This document shows, in pieces, positions 22,744 through 32,450 of a stretch of 64,000 bases of DNA (position 1 is its first letter; every line of letters starts with the position of its first letter). The position numbers and the translations under genes are program-made. This stretch comes from Isoetes taiwanensis (Eukaryota; Streptophyta; Lycopodiopsida; Isoetales; Isoetaceae). The stretch is from NCBI GenBank assembly GCA_021234155.1, contig JAJEKV010000028.1:13220134-13284133 (forward strand), given 5' to 3'. The notes under the pieces were generated by a model. The model was not told the DNA's origin and did no database searches. It saw nothing but the letters and a program-made list of their open reading frames with translations.

Positions 22744-23262
22744 CGGTGGGAGTGCGTGGCGCGAGAAGCAAAGAACTTTTTGAGTAAGTCAACCCGGCTG
22801 CAATATTGGGATATGTCCGAGGCGTGGAGGTTGAGATGTTGAAGGGTATCATGTCTTTGTTGAGCTCTAGTGGTGGCATGAACATTGGCCAATGTGCGCC
22901 TTTCAGCCAGCCTTGCATGAGATTCAAAATGCTTTGGCGAACTTTGGGCATGACATTTGGCATGAGCTTTTCTAAGTTAGGTGCAAAGTGAACCTTTTTT
23001 TTCTTCCTCATGAGGAAGGGTGTCAACCGCAAAGGCGGGTGCGCGGTCCTTCGAATAATAGTCAAGGGGCGTGATGCCTTGGTGCGGCGTGAAACTAGAC
23101 CAACCCAATTTGACGGCCGCATCGGGAGGATTAAGTGCACGAAAAATTTCCTCTTGGGCTTGTTGATCCGGTGAGGTTGATTTCTTTGGAGCTGGTTGAT
23201 AGCGTGATTGCCGAGGCGCTCTTGGGGGCTTCTTAAGAACTGGTCATGGGCCTTGTTTGCCA

Positions 23263-24353
23263 TTAGCTAGCCGAGTTGGTAAGCCGTGAGGCGGACCGAT
23301 GTGGTCCTCGATTGGTACCGTGAAGCCGCACTGAACCCGTGGAAGTTGAGGACACGTAGGTGGTGGTATGACCCCATTCTTGACGGTGATAACACCGAGC
23401 TTTAGAAGGATCAAAAGGAGGTCGTTGGTTGGATCCCGTGGTTGGTCCTGCTGCGATAGAGTTGCGCGGGGCTTTTTGAAGAGGTGGCTGGCGATAGTGT
23501 GATTGTGGCTGAGGTGTGGTTTGCACTTGATAAACCATTTTGTGGCGGAACGGTGTGGGATGAGTGCGAGTGCACTCTTCCGTGGCATGATTGCACATGT
23601 TGCATCGCTTGCAATGAGGCGGGCCATTGGTGGAGTTGCACTCATTGGCCAAATGGCCTTGATATTTGCAAAGATGGCACCAGATTTGACTGCGCTGTGG
23701 ATTAGCGTGTTGAGGCTGAACAGCCGTTTGTGGAACCATGACGGGTGGAATGAACGGGAGCTCTTGAAGAGCCACGGAGGAAACATTGATGAGTGATTGA
23801 CAAGGTCGATAGCCTGCTCCAAAGTTTTTGGACGCAGTATTCATCATGAGTCGAATAGCGGGTGAGGAAGTCCTTGGAGAAACCAGACCAAAATCTGGCT
23901 CTGTGTAGGGTACTCCTTGAGCTTACTTAGCAGAATGTGAAGTCGATCCGCAAAATCCCGGGCAGACTCCGTGGGCTCTTGTTGAAGTTCATTGAGTTGC
24001 TTGAGATGAAGTTGATCATCATCCGTGGTCCCGTAATGAGAGAGAAAAGCAGTGCGCATTTCGGACCAGTCTTGTTTCCAATGGCTTTTGTTGGACATGA
24101 GCCATTGATGAGGAGAGCCACGCAGTGTGGTGGAAAAGATGTGGAATTTCAGTTGAGGTTGCGCGTGACCATTTAGGACAGCTAGAGCCTCAAATTCTTC
24201 CATGTGGGCCTGAGCACTTTGGTCTAACGGTTTGCCTTTCGTGTTGCCAAAGGTGGGATAAGTCAGTTTCAGAGTTTGAAAGGTAGATGTGAAAGTGCTG
24301 GGCTGTACAGGGACAGTATAGTGAGGATATGGAGGTTGAGGAGGATGGGGCAT
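23263..24353 (-). CDS. Ty3/gypsy Gag with CCHC zinc knuckles
   Basis: The first frame (24353-23844) carries the retrotransposon gag domain: LKLTYPTFGNTKGKPLD, LRGSPHQWLMSNKSHWKQDW and FADRLHILLSKLKEYP. It would form the particle shell. A second frame (23847-23263) continues with CHLCKYQGHLANEC, a complete CX2CX4HX4C knuckle, and CKRCNMCNHATEEC, another CX2CX4HX4C, then a degenerate CYHRQEWGH. The frame change at about 23845 is a single-base shift. A Pro/Gln-rich stretch precedes the domain. Order and spacing fit the 5' end of the element. Confidence 0.85.
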
Positions 24354-24920
24354 TGTGCCTGACGGACCCGGATGAAGGGGTGACTGTGGTTGAGAAACTG
24401 AAGTAGCTGGAGCATTGGTTTTGAGATCTGTAAGGTTGTAAACAGGAAGAGCAGTGGGAAACGTAGGGAAAGGATATTCCTGGGTAGGCGCAAAGGAGAC
24501 ATGTGGATAGCCGTGCCCACCCGGGGGAGATGATGGTTATGGAAGGAAGAGGCGATGGCCTGAAGAATGATGGATGTAGGCATGTTCGGGGTATGAAAGT
24601 ACGGTTGAGAAGGTTGAGCCGGATAAGGCTCCCCGATAGTGATGAGGGGACCGAGGTTGTGAGCAATGTTTGCACGCCTGGGGCGGGAACCGGGACGAGC
24701 TCGACACGAGGGGTGGGTGGCGCTGGGATCGAGCCCTAGACAGAAGATGGCCTCCCTCTATGTCATAAGCAGATCCATACATGTCTTGAAACAGTTTCCC
24801 CCGACGCCGATGGCGCCCAAGCGAGATGCCGTCGAGAAAGGAGTTCTTCCGGGCGTGAAATTACGGACGCACATGGCGGCGTAAGAAAGTAGGAGAAAAT
24901 CAGACCGGCGGCGGCGGTGT

Positions 24921-25510
24921 TGTTTGGGGTGCGGGTTCGGGAACCCTGGAAGACAGCCCTCCGTGAGGACCCGTGGATCTAACAGAGAGTCCGGGGACTA
25001 TGTCACGCGGGATTTGGCCGGAAGAGAAAAAAAAGAAGAGAACAGAACAAATGAGAGAAAGATGATAAGCTTCCTTGATATCAATGATGAAAATACATGA
25101 GCTCGCAATAGAGAAAACCGAAAAGGAGACAAGACTCAAAACTCATCTCTAAAAAACTTATGAGCTAACTCTACTCATATATATAGTACAATGGCCTTGG
25201 GCCCAATATAGACACTCGACCGATCTCGGTGCCGACTCACGGAAGGAGGCCCGATTCTGCGGGAATATTGGCGGTGCCTCTTGAAGTGCCTAGAATCTTG
25301 GCGCCGACGATTGGCGAGGCGGTGGCGGGCCGTCACTTGTCCGAAAGCGGCGCCTCTTGTTGTGACCAAAGGCTTTATTTGCGTGGGTTTCTTTGCTTAG
25401 TCTTCTGCGGAGGCTTGGATGTCTGACCCGTGGTTGACTGAGGATCTTTGAGCTTGACCTGGTCTGACGTATGCATGAATAGTCCTGTACCAGGAGGCAC
25501 CGGACTAACA
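24921..25510 (-). repeat. 5' LTR (right)
   Basis: 590 bp, TG...CA, followed by the CAAAG target duplication (25511-25515). Transcription of the element would start in this LTR and run towards lower coordinates; TATATATAGTAC near 25178-25189 is a candidate TATA region. The internal edge (24920 downward) is GC-rich and does not resemble the common Met-tRNA primer site. Confidence 0.95.
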
Positions 25511-26225
25511 CAAAGTTCACATGGGTGTTTATGATCTGCCTCGAGATCAATTTGCTGAAAGATGTGAAGGTTGTGGTTTGAGTTTTAGCTCGACACGGTT
25601 TTCTTATCAAGTTATCATGTGATCATAAATTTCATGTTTGCTGCTTTGGTTCTGTCTTGGATACTATGCATTGTACAGTGGCAGGTTGTGGGGTAGAAGT
25701 GCCTGACAAGCTTGAGCAAGAACTTGGTTACTTTAAAGCAGATGAAGATGAAGTAACCGAGGAGTATGAAGAGTCTTCTGATGAAGATGTGAAGGTGACA
25801 AAGGTCACAAAGGTGAAAGGAAAAGGTAAAGACATGGGTGAGGATTCTAACTCTGTTTGTAACCGAGTATGACAAACCTATTTCCAAAGATTTTGTTGCT
25901 AAGAGGAAAGGCAAGAAGAAGATTCTTAGGAGCAAGCAACAAGAAAGCAAGATCGTGAAGTCACCAAGTCCTAAGATCAGAACTAGTCCCTGAACGTGAG
26001 ATCCCAACAACTCTGTTACACCCGGTTCTCCACTTGCTTCTCCCGTTACACATGCTTCTCCCTGTTACACCCGCTTCTCCAAGCATGGCCCAACACATGA
26101 AGAGCCTACTCCTTCAAAGTCACCATTCACAGATATCCAATCGATGAGGAAGACCTCACTCTTGAGAGAGAAGTTTATAAGGAAATTTGGATAAGCAGAT
26201 TGCTAGCTTTGCAGGTTCAAGTTGA
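25511..26225 (+). pseudogene. Coiled-coil/RING-like protein gene, 3' part (interrupted)
   Basis: Continuation of the gene cut at 14433. The first 40 codons keep the upstream frame and include DQFAERCEGCGLSF, then the frame shifts. Next comes KLSCDHKFHVCCFGS, and then HCTVAGCGVEVP. Together these give CxxC, C-x-H-x2-H-x2-C and a final Cys pair, the outline of a RING-like zinc domain (the C.H.FH..C part is typical). An acidic/lysine tail follows (EEYEESSDEDVKVTK, KRKGKKKILRSKQ) with one more shift, then a Ser/Pro-rich end. A RING domain would suggest ubiquitin ligase or SUMO-related activity, but the spacing is not canonical and I infer this only by pattern. Confidence 0.55.
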
Positions 26226-27291
26226 AGTTTGGTTTTGAAACAATCTCAATGTTAACTGCTCTGTCAGGTAAATTTTGAGTATGATCTGCAATTTTGTGAA
26301 TATATGCAGGTCTCTCTAAGTTATTGAATATGTGAACTGCATGTAGAATATGTGACAGGTCTGCAATTTTTTGAATGTGACCATGTCTGTAACCACTTGA
26401 ATATATGAACTTTGTGCTTCTTTAAAATTTTTGTATATTTTTTTTCTTCATTGGTTCAGTTCTCTTGTTTATGCAAAGTGTTTTGTACAGTAACCAATTC
26501 TTACAATTCAAACGATATTACGCAATACCACAGAAGAATTAAAACAATTCAAATGATATTCACACAATTCAATTGATATTCTGCAATACCACAGAAGTAT
26601 TCTGCAATACAATTCAAACATGCATACAGCTCAAATTCTATTTGCCCTTTCCCATAGTTTATGGCTTGCACACAATCTTAAAGATCATCAGAGACCATTC
26701 CAAGTGATTATACCACTAAAGAAAATTTGAACACTCTGTTGCAAATCTTAGCTCACTGCCCGGGTCATTGACCAATTTTTGACCTGGTCAATGACGATCT
26801 TTTGAAATAGCTAAGTGCATCTGACTTGAGAGAAAGTTTTATATCTACTTAAGTACATCTCTCAAGCATATAAACCAGCTGGATTCAACACGAAATACAT
26901 TAAGACCTGCTAGCATTTGGCATTTGAAGTACACAGTCTTTTTCTGGAATTGGGAAACCAGTGCAAACTGTGTAACAGAGCTTCATTCTTGCAAGATCAA
27001 GGTATAGATTGGTTGCCATGTGCAACCTGGAGGTCCTGCACCAACTCAATTGAGGGATTACCAGGATCTGCAACCAAATCTTACATTTCAAAATAAACCT
27101 GCAACTAGTTCTTACTATTCAAACTAGATTCTGCAATAGCAAAAAAAGAATGAAACTTTTCTTTATTACTTGAATATGAATGTTACAATTGAATACAGTT
27201 TGGTTAGCACTAGCAATGCTTGTATGCTAGTAAAGAATTCATTTGGTTCCATTTCTCATTGAAGAGCTCTAAGTGTGCTCATCCTCATCTA
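26226..27291. other. Spacer between two convergent transposon genes
   Basis: AT-rich, no coding signal recognised. Around 26515-26615 a phrase close to TTCTGCAATACCACAGAAG and TTCAA(A/T)TGATATT recurs several times as a degenerate tandem array. It probably holds the 3' ends of both genes. Confidence 0.4.
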
Positions 27292-30200
27292 CTAAGCTAT
27301 CTCGTGATAAAGACTACTCTTGTGCTCCAAAACTCGATCTAAAAGATGATCATGAACATCCTTTGGAAGTTTGTATATGTTTTCACTTACAGGCACCATA
27401 TCAAAGCAACACGACATGACCAAGTGGCTGTATGCATTGCACTCTGGTGCATCTTCAAGCAATTCAAATTCACTACCTCCTAAAAACTTATAATACTTAC
27501 ACCGAGAGGACCACTTCTCTTCTAGCAAATTTAGCACCCCATGCATCTTTAAAGGCCCTCTCTACAATGTGTTTAGGCTTAGTGCATTTGATGATGTAGA
27601 AGTCTACTGTTCCTTGTTGTTGGCCTCGGATGGTACCGCAAAATTATCCCCAACATCAACTACATCGAAACCCATTCATGATCCCCTTCATAGATAGGAC
27701 CCTGTAATGTTTCAGCTCGTCTTCAAAGACTGGAATTAGTTTCGGAATAAACCCAAGATCCTATTCTCGCTTTTGTTTATGCACTTCCCAAACTTTCTGC
27801 CCAACAAGTAATTACGTATAACCGAAATCCATATGAGCAACCCGGTAGGGTCATTGGAATGCACAGTGTCCGATACAATGCAACTTTCGGGAACCGTTAA
27901 TGTCTTACAATCATGGTGTCACTTCTATCAACCTCATTGATAGCTATCTCCCAAAAAATATCTGCAAAAGGAATCATGTAAAATAACATGCAATGCAAAC
28001 AACATGTAAAACCTGAACTATCTTGTGTACCGCAAGGATGATCTCCTTCATTGTCACAATCGACTTAAAATGTGCTCGCAAAACACAATCGCATCATGTG
28101 CATTCCTTAGTGGTACTTGAATTCCTCTTCAACATCTCATGTGTGAGGGCTCTTTTATTACAAACACCAAAGCACCATCATGCTCACCGCAAGGATTGAT
28201 TCTGAATTTTAAAGAAATGCCAATAAAAAAAAAGAACCAATAGACTAAAATAAAAGTAATTACCTTTGCCATGATATGATGCAAAGAAATTCCAAAGTGT
28301 ATTGGTTTTCCGGTGCTGAAAAAGAACCTGCCTAGGAAGTAGAACATCCTTGCTCCTTTAAATTGATGGGAACATCCATCGGACCACATGACATGATTCT
28401 TGTAATGGACACCCTTGTCGACAAAGGAAAACTACATGTTTTTGCAAACAATGTTGAACTAAGAGTACATCATGTTCTCTATCATCACTTATGTAAAAAT
28501 GTGTTTCCTTAATGATCTTTCTATTACATTCGTAGAAGGTGGAGCATGCCTATATGTGATGTGCACCAAAATGGTGCATTGGTCATTCCTCCAATGCAAG
28601 CTTTGTATTTCTTGTTGGATTTTGAAGGTGTAGTTCTCTCGCAAAGTCAATCACCGAAACTATAGTGTCCTTTGGAAAAGCCGCCAAACACTCCCTAAAA
28701 CTGTTTTGCTTGCCATCGGCTTCATAATTATGAGGGATGAATGGAATGAGGAAGGTATCAACAAATTGGAACAACTCGCATTGGTGTCGTCTTGTAAACA
28801 AGCTTGTTGACAGGTTTGGGAGCTTCCTACAAAAGAAGCAAAAACATATATCAAGTACCACCTTTTTGGATTTAACATTTCAAGTTACTTGTAATACCTT
28901 CTTCTTAGCCTTGGATCTTCTTTTTCGACCTGAATTCTCATCAATAGTCTTACCAAAGACACCACCTTTCTTACGTCACGAATTCTCGCCAGCTAGTCTT
29001 GCCAAGACACCACCTTTCTTCGACCGGCCTTCGTTCTTCCCTGCAGGTCTTGTCGGCAGCTCCTTTCTTCTTAACAAGTTTTTTCCTTCTCACCAACCTT
29101 CTTAAGATGCTCTTCATCTATGCTCGTCCCATTTTAACTATTGCTATAAGAATGGCAATTGGCAATACCAAACTCTATTAACATTATTTCATCATTAGAA
29201 AGGAATGTTACCTTGTCCTCCTCATAAACTGTTATGTTCAAAAGAAGAATTTGAGCTGAAAAGAATATCTCATTTAAGAATAACAATTTGAATTACCTTA
29301 TCAAATGTCTTCCAATCTACTTGATGGTTCAACTTGTAATCTCTTTCTTTTTGGACAAGTTGGCACTTTGTTTTTTCCACAAGCCTTGCATTTAAGCGCA
29401 CAGACAATTATGTTGATGCCACTCTTCGATTCATCCTTAGGACATACCAAAGATCTCCAAAGCTCGGAGGTTGAAGCATATGTAGCTTTAGATGCATTGC
29501 AGGTTGGTCCTATACCACATACATCACAATTGCATGTGCAATTTGGCCCATGGAGGTCCCGATCTAATCTTACTTTGTTTATGGCCTGTCTCACAAAGTC
29601 AACTCTCAAATGGTAGATACAAACAGACAAGTCTCTCTATCTTTTACCTTTCGACATATGGAGGCTTTAGAGCATGGAATGTTTGTAAATGATATTTGAA
29701 AGTATGGATATTGCCTTTCAAATCGTTGGAAGAAAACTTGCTGCAAGTAAAACAAAGAACAACATATCAACAACCTTAAGTTGAAAATCTTAAACCTTAA
29801 CAATTTGAAAACAAATTGCTTTAAAATTACCTGTGTCTCTTCAAGAAAGTGTAGTGCATGCAATATCTTCTTTCCAGAAGTTGCTTTTATCTTGATGACA
29901 TGTTTCTTACATGGGGAAACTCTTGTATTGTGTCTCCAAAAATCCACCACTAGTTTTCTCTCGTCATAAGAGAGTTTGTCACATCTAATCTTATTTTTGA
30001 ACATGGACCATGGACCCTCACCAAGTTCAGCATCTACTCTTCTTCTTACAGCAGTTGTGACAATCTTTCTGTTCAGGCATAGAGTTCTGGAGAAAGCTGA
30101 TTTGTTAATATTGGTATTGACAGCATAAACCATGGCAGCATTTCTTGCCCTCTTAATATCTGTTTTCTTCTCATTCTTATGATCTGCAAAAGAGTTCTTT

Positions 30201-31375
30201 AAATTCTCCACAATTTTCTTCATTACAGATTCATCCTTGGAGTTAGGAACAACAAGTTCAGGTAGCCACTTTGCAGCAGACTTAATTATCTCTTTCCTAT
30301 CCCTACAACTTGCATTACCAAGAACCTTTTTCACCTTCACTGCAACCTTTTTTGATAGCATTCTCTTCTTCCATGTGCTTAGATCACCTTGGAGCAATGC
30401 TTCTTCATCTGCTGCAATTTCCCTTTCCCTCTTAAGCTCTCTCTCTTTTCTCCTTAACTCAGCTCTATACCTTCTAAAAGCATGACAATCTGCTAGAAAA
30501 AAAGAATCTGAAATGAAAAAAGTCAAAGAAACCTTCAAATCATGCAAACCTTGCTTACCTTGAAAATGAGGTTGATCATGACATTGGGTTCCTTGTGTAT
30601 TATCTTGGTGACACCCTTCATAACAAGAAAGACAACAAAGATTAGCAAAAGAAAAGTTCAAAGTAAATTCAAGGAATCCAATTCCTTGAAATCGACTTAA
30701 AGAAGGTTGCACACCTTCTTCACTTTGGACATCTTGAGTTCCCTGTTGGCGCCACCCTTGGACTCTTGGAAATCACCTTCATGGTAAGAAGGTTGCAAAT
30801 CTTCATGAAATGACTCTTCATTGTCTCCATAAGGTTCGGGATTGTGACAGTAAACATTTTCTAGAATTAAAGCAAACATCAACAAATAAGGAAAGAAATC
30901 AACAACAAATATGTAAGTTCAAAATTACCTGAATCTATAGGAATTGATGTAGCCATATGTAACTGATCTTGTCCAGCTTCTTTCAGTTCAAAGCAAACTT
31001 ATAGATTAATATGCATTTCAGCATACATGAAAATGAAATGCATCATGATCCTCAATTACCATGGTAAATATCTAGCACAAATTCGCTTGCATCTGTTCTT
31101 GAATCTGCACTTGCGGATTGCTGACAAATTGCATCAGCAATTCGGGAACAACGCCAAAAATTTTCAGTCGACGACGGAAAACTTGGAGGCTAGATAGCAG
31201 TTTTGCAACATCAAAATTAACTTGATTCTTGCACACGGATGCGAAAAGCTTCTCTCCATTCCGCCATAGCGCGTAATTGGAGAAATCTAGCAGCAAAGAA
31301 ATTCATGGTAGTTATACTCTGAAGAACTTCAAAACCGCCAAATTTACTTTCAAATTGCTTGCCGAACATGGCGTC
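27292..31375 (-). CDS. Transposase-like multi-exon gene (SDG...QFK / HGKG...DG family)
   Basis: Minus-strand exons recovered in order: start region near 31375 (MFGKQFESKFGGFEVL), small exons to 30697, a basic helical exon about 30485-29830 (RRYRAELRRKERELKRERE, KLSYDERKLVVDFWRHNT), a Cys-rich part 29630-29301 (CTCNCDVC...CKACGK), 28861-28583, then WSDGCSHQFKGAR (near 28386) and WNFFASYHGKG (near 28265) followed by GEHDGALVFVIK. The end (to 27292) has WGAKFARREV and YSHLVMSCCFDMVP. Several GT-AG introns are visible, such as one of about 90 bp after HFLEETQ. I recall the SDG..QFK plus HGKG..DG pair from many unannotated, probably transposon-derived proteins in algae, plants and animals. The conserved Asp/His residues could be catalytic. 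Frameshifts near 29630 and 28200 suggest decay. Its position just inside the right TIR makes it the likely transposase. Confidence 0.6.
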
Positions 31376-31560
31376 ATCACCTCGCACCAGCAGCACGGAT
31401 CAACAACCCGCACGGATTGCTGAAGTGGCAATTTCCTGGGCTTCGGATCGACCAACAGAATTTGGCGCCCAGGAGGAAATGGCGGGTGAAGTGCTATGAC
31501 GAGCGAAAAAAATTTCACTTGACGGGTCCAGCACCCGACCAGCACAAGCGTCGCCCACAT

Positions 31561-31593
31561 AAAAAGTTGAGTACCTTAATAAAAAACACACCC
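31561..31593 (-). repeat. Right terminal inverted repeat
   Basis: The reverse complement begins GGGTGTGTTTTTTATTAAGG and ends CTCAACTTTTT, matching 13158-13190 at 26 of 33 positions. The following ACTT (31594-31597) matches the one before the left TIR. Confidence 0.7.
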
Positions 31594-31602
31594 ACTTAGA
31601 AG

Positions 31603-32450
31603 TAGTTATTCTTGGGATTCAACCATTGTTTCTATGTCAGCAGGAGTATCTTCATCTAGTGAGATAACTTTGTTTCCACCCTTTCCCACTTGACAATATA
31701 TCTGGAATTTTCTCAGCAGCTACTACAGGTGCATCCAGATTCTGTAAGTTTCCTGTAGTTGGATCCACAGTAATTCTTGGAGCAAGCCTTGGTGTAAACT
31801 TAGGAGTAGGTTTGCTGTACTTGGCCTTGAATATATCTTGTCTTTTATTTCCTTGATTCCTGCTAGTGTTCTCAGCATTATCCTGCAGAAAGGATATTGG
31901 TTTTACTGTTTTTTCCACAATATCTGCCATTCTATTGTTGCCAAATAGACTTTTTAAATTGGCATCCTTATCTTCAGCATATTTCATGGACATATTAATC
32001 ATGACATTACGTACTTCAAGGTATGAGATGTACCCAATGATAACAGGCTTTAAAACCTTATTCAATAACTTTGTAATTGCCACCATTTTCATGATGGGAG
32101 TGACATCCTCAAAGACTGCATCCAGGTGGTTCAAAAGATACCAAATGCCCTGATCTATCCAAATAATTCCACAATGGCATGTAGATTTTTTATTTTTGAA
32201 GCACTTACTTTTGAAATATGGGCAGTGCATACGCCACATCCTCTTGAGAAAAAAATCATTCCTTTGTTCATTGGGGAAGGCCATATGTCCTTTTTGACAG
32301 ATTTGAATAGTAGGATCCTTATTGCACACCTCATCAAAAAACGACATATCAAATCCAAGACTTGGATTGATGAAGTTGAATGTTTTCTCCAATCTGCCTG
32401 CTGCAACTTTTATCCATAATATTTGAAATAGAATAAGAATGTGAAGGTAC
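31603..32450 (-). CDS. Retroelement ORF1-like protein
   Basis: Open minus-strand frame from about 32450 to 31652, and with one frame change to a TAA near 31604. The first in-frame ATG gives MSFFDEVCNKDPTIQICQ. A Cys/His-rich stretch HCPYFKSKCFKNKKSTCHCG may bind zinc. A helical middle follows, then a basic, proline-rich tail (KYSKPTPKFTPRLAPRIT) and an acidic end (VISLDEDTPADIETMV). I know no named family. It is adjacent to the ACTT duplication of the DNA transposon. If that transposon is removed, this ORF lies immediately upstream of the Penelope-like RT on the same strand, so I read it as ORF1 of that retroelement. Alternatively it is an exon of an unrelated gene; a plausible 3' splice site (GTTGCAG) precedes it. 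Confidence 0.5.

Larger units (their letters stand above)
14434..25510 (-). mobile_element. Full-length Ty3/gypsy LTR retrotransposon (11.1 kb)
   Basis: LTRs at 14434-15028 and 24921-25510 both begin TG and end CA in the plus-strand reading. The element is flanked by a 5-bp target duplication CAAAG (14429-14433 and 25511-25515). Coding order on the minus strand is gag, zinc knuckles, protease, RT, RNase H, integrase, then about 3.9 kb with extra ORFs before the 3' LTR. Protease-RT-RH-integrase order defines Ty3/gypsy. The integrase motif HHKSTPYYPQGNGLAES, the absence of a visible chromodomain and an extra region after pol suggest the plant Tat/Athila branch. Most ORFs are broken by frameshifts, so it is probably non-autonomous. 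I found no usual tRNA-Met primer site next to the 5' LTR. It splits a gene of the surrounding DNA transposon. Confidence 0.95.
13154..31597. mobile_element. DNA transposon with TIRs and two convergent genes, split by an LTR element
   Basis: The ends are 33-bp inverted repeats (13158-13190 and 31561-31593), identical at 26 of 33 positions without gaps and starting GGGTG. They are flanked by a 4-bp ACTT repeat (13154-13157 and 31594-31597). Inside are a plus-strand gene from 13486 and a minus-strand gene starting near 31375. They converge at 26.2-27.3 kb and each starts about 220-330 bp from its terminus. Removing the 11.1-kb LTR element leaves about 7.4 kb, a usual size for an autonomous cut-and-paste element. 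A 4-bp target duplication occurs in Sola, Ginger and some Academ elements; I cannot decide among them. Both flanks carry retroelement coding sequence on the same strand, so the target was probably that retroelement. Confidence 0.7.

Noticed and set aside
24503-24884. Plus-strand ORFs inside the Ty3 element
   Set aside because: Antisense shadows of gag and leader; no domain.
26900-27091. 63-codon minus-strand ORF
   Set aside because: Lies in the spacer between convergent transposon genes with no recognisable continuity to either.
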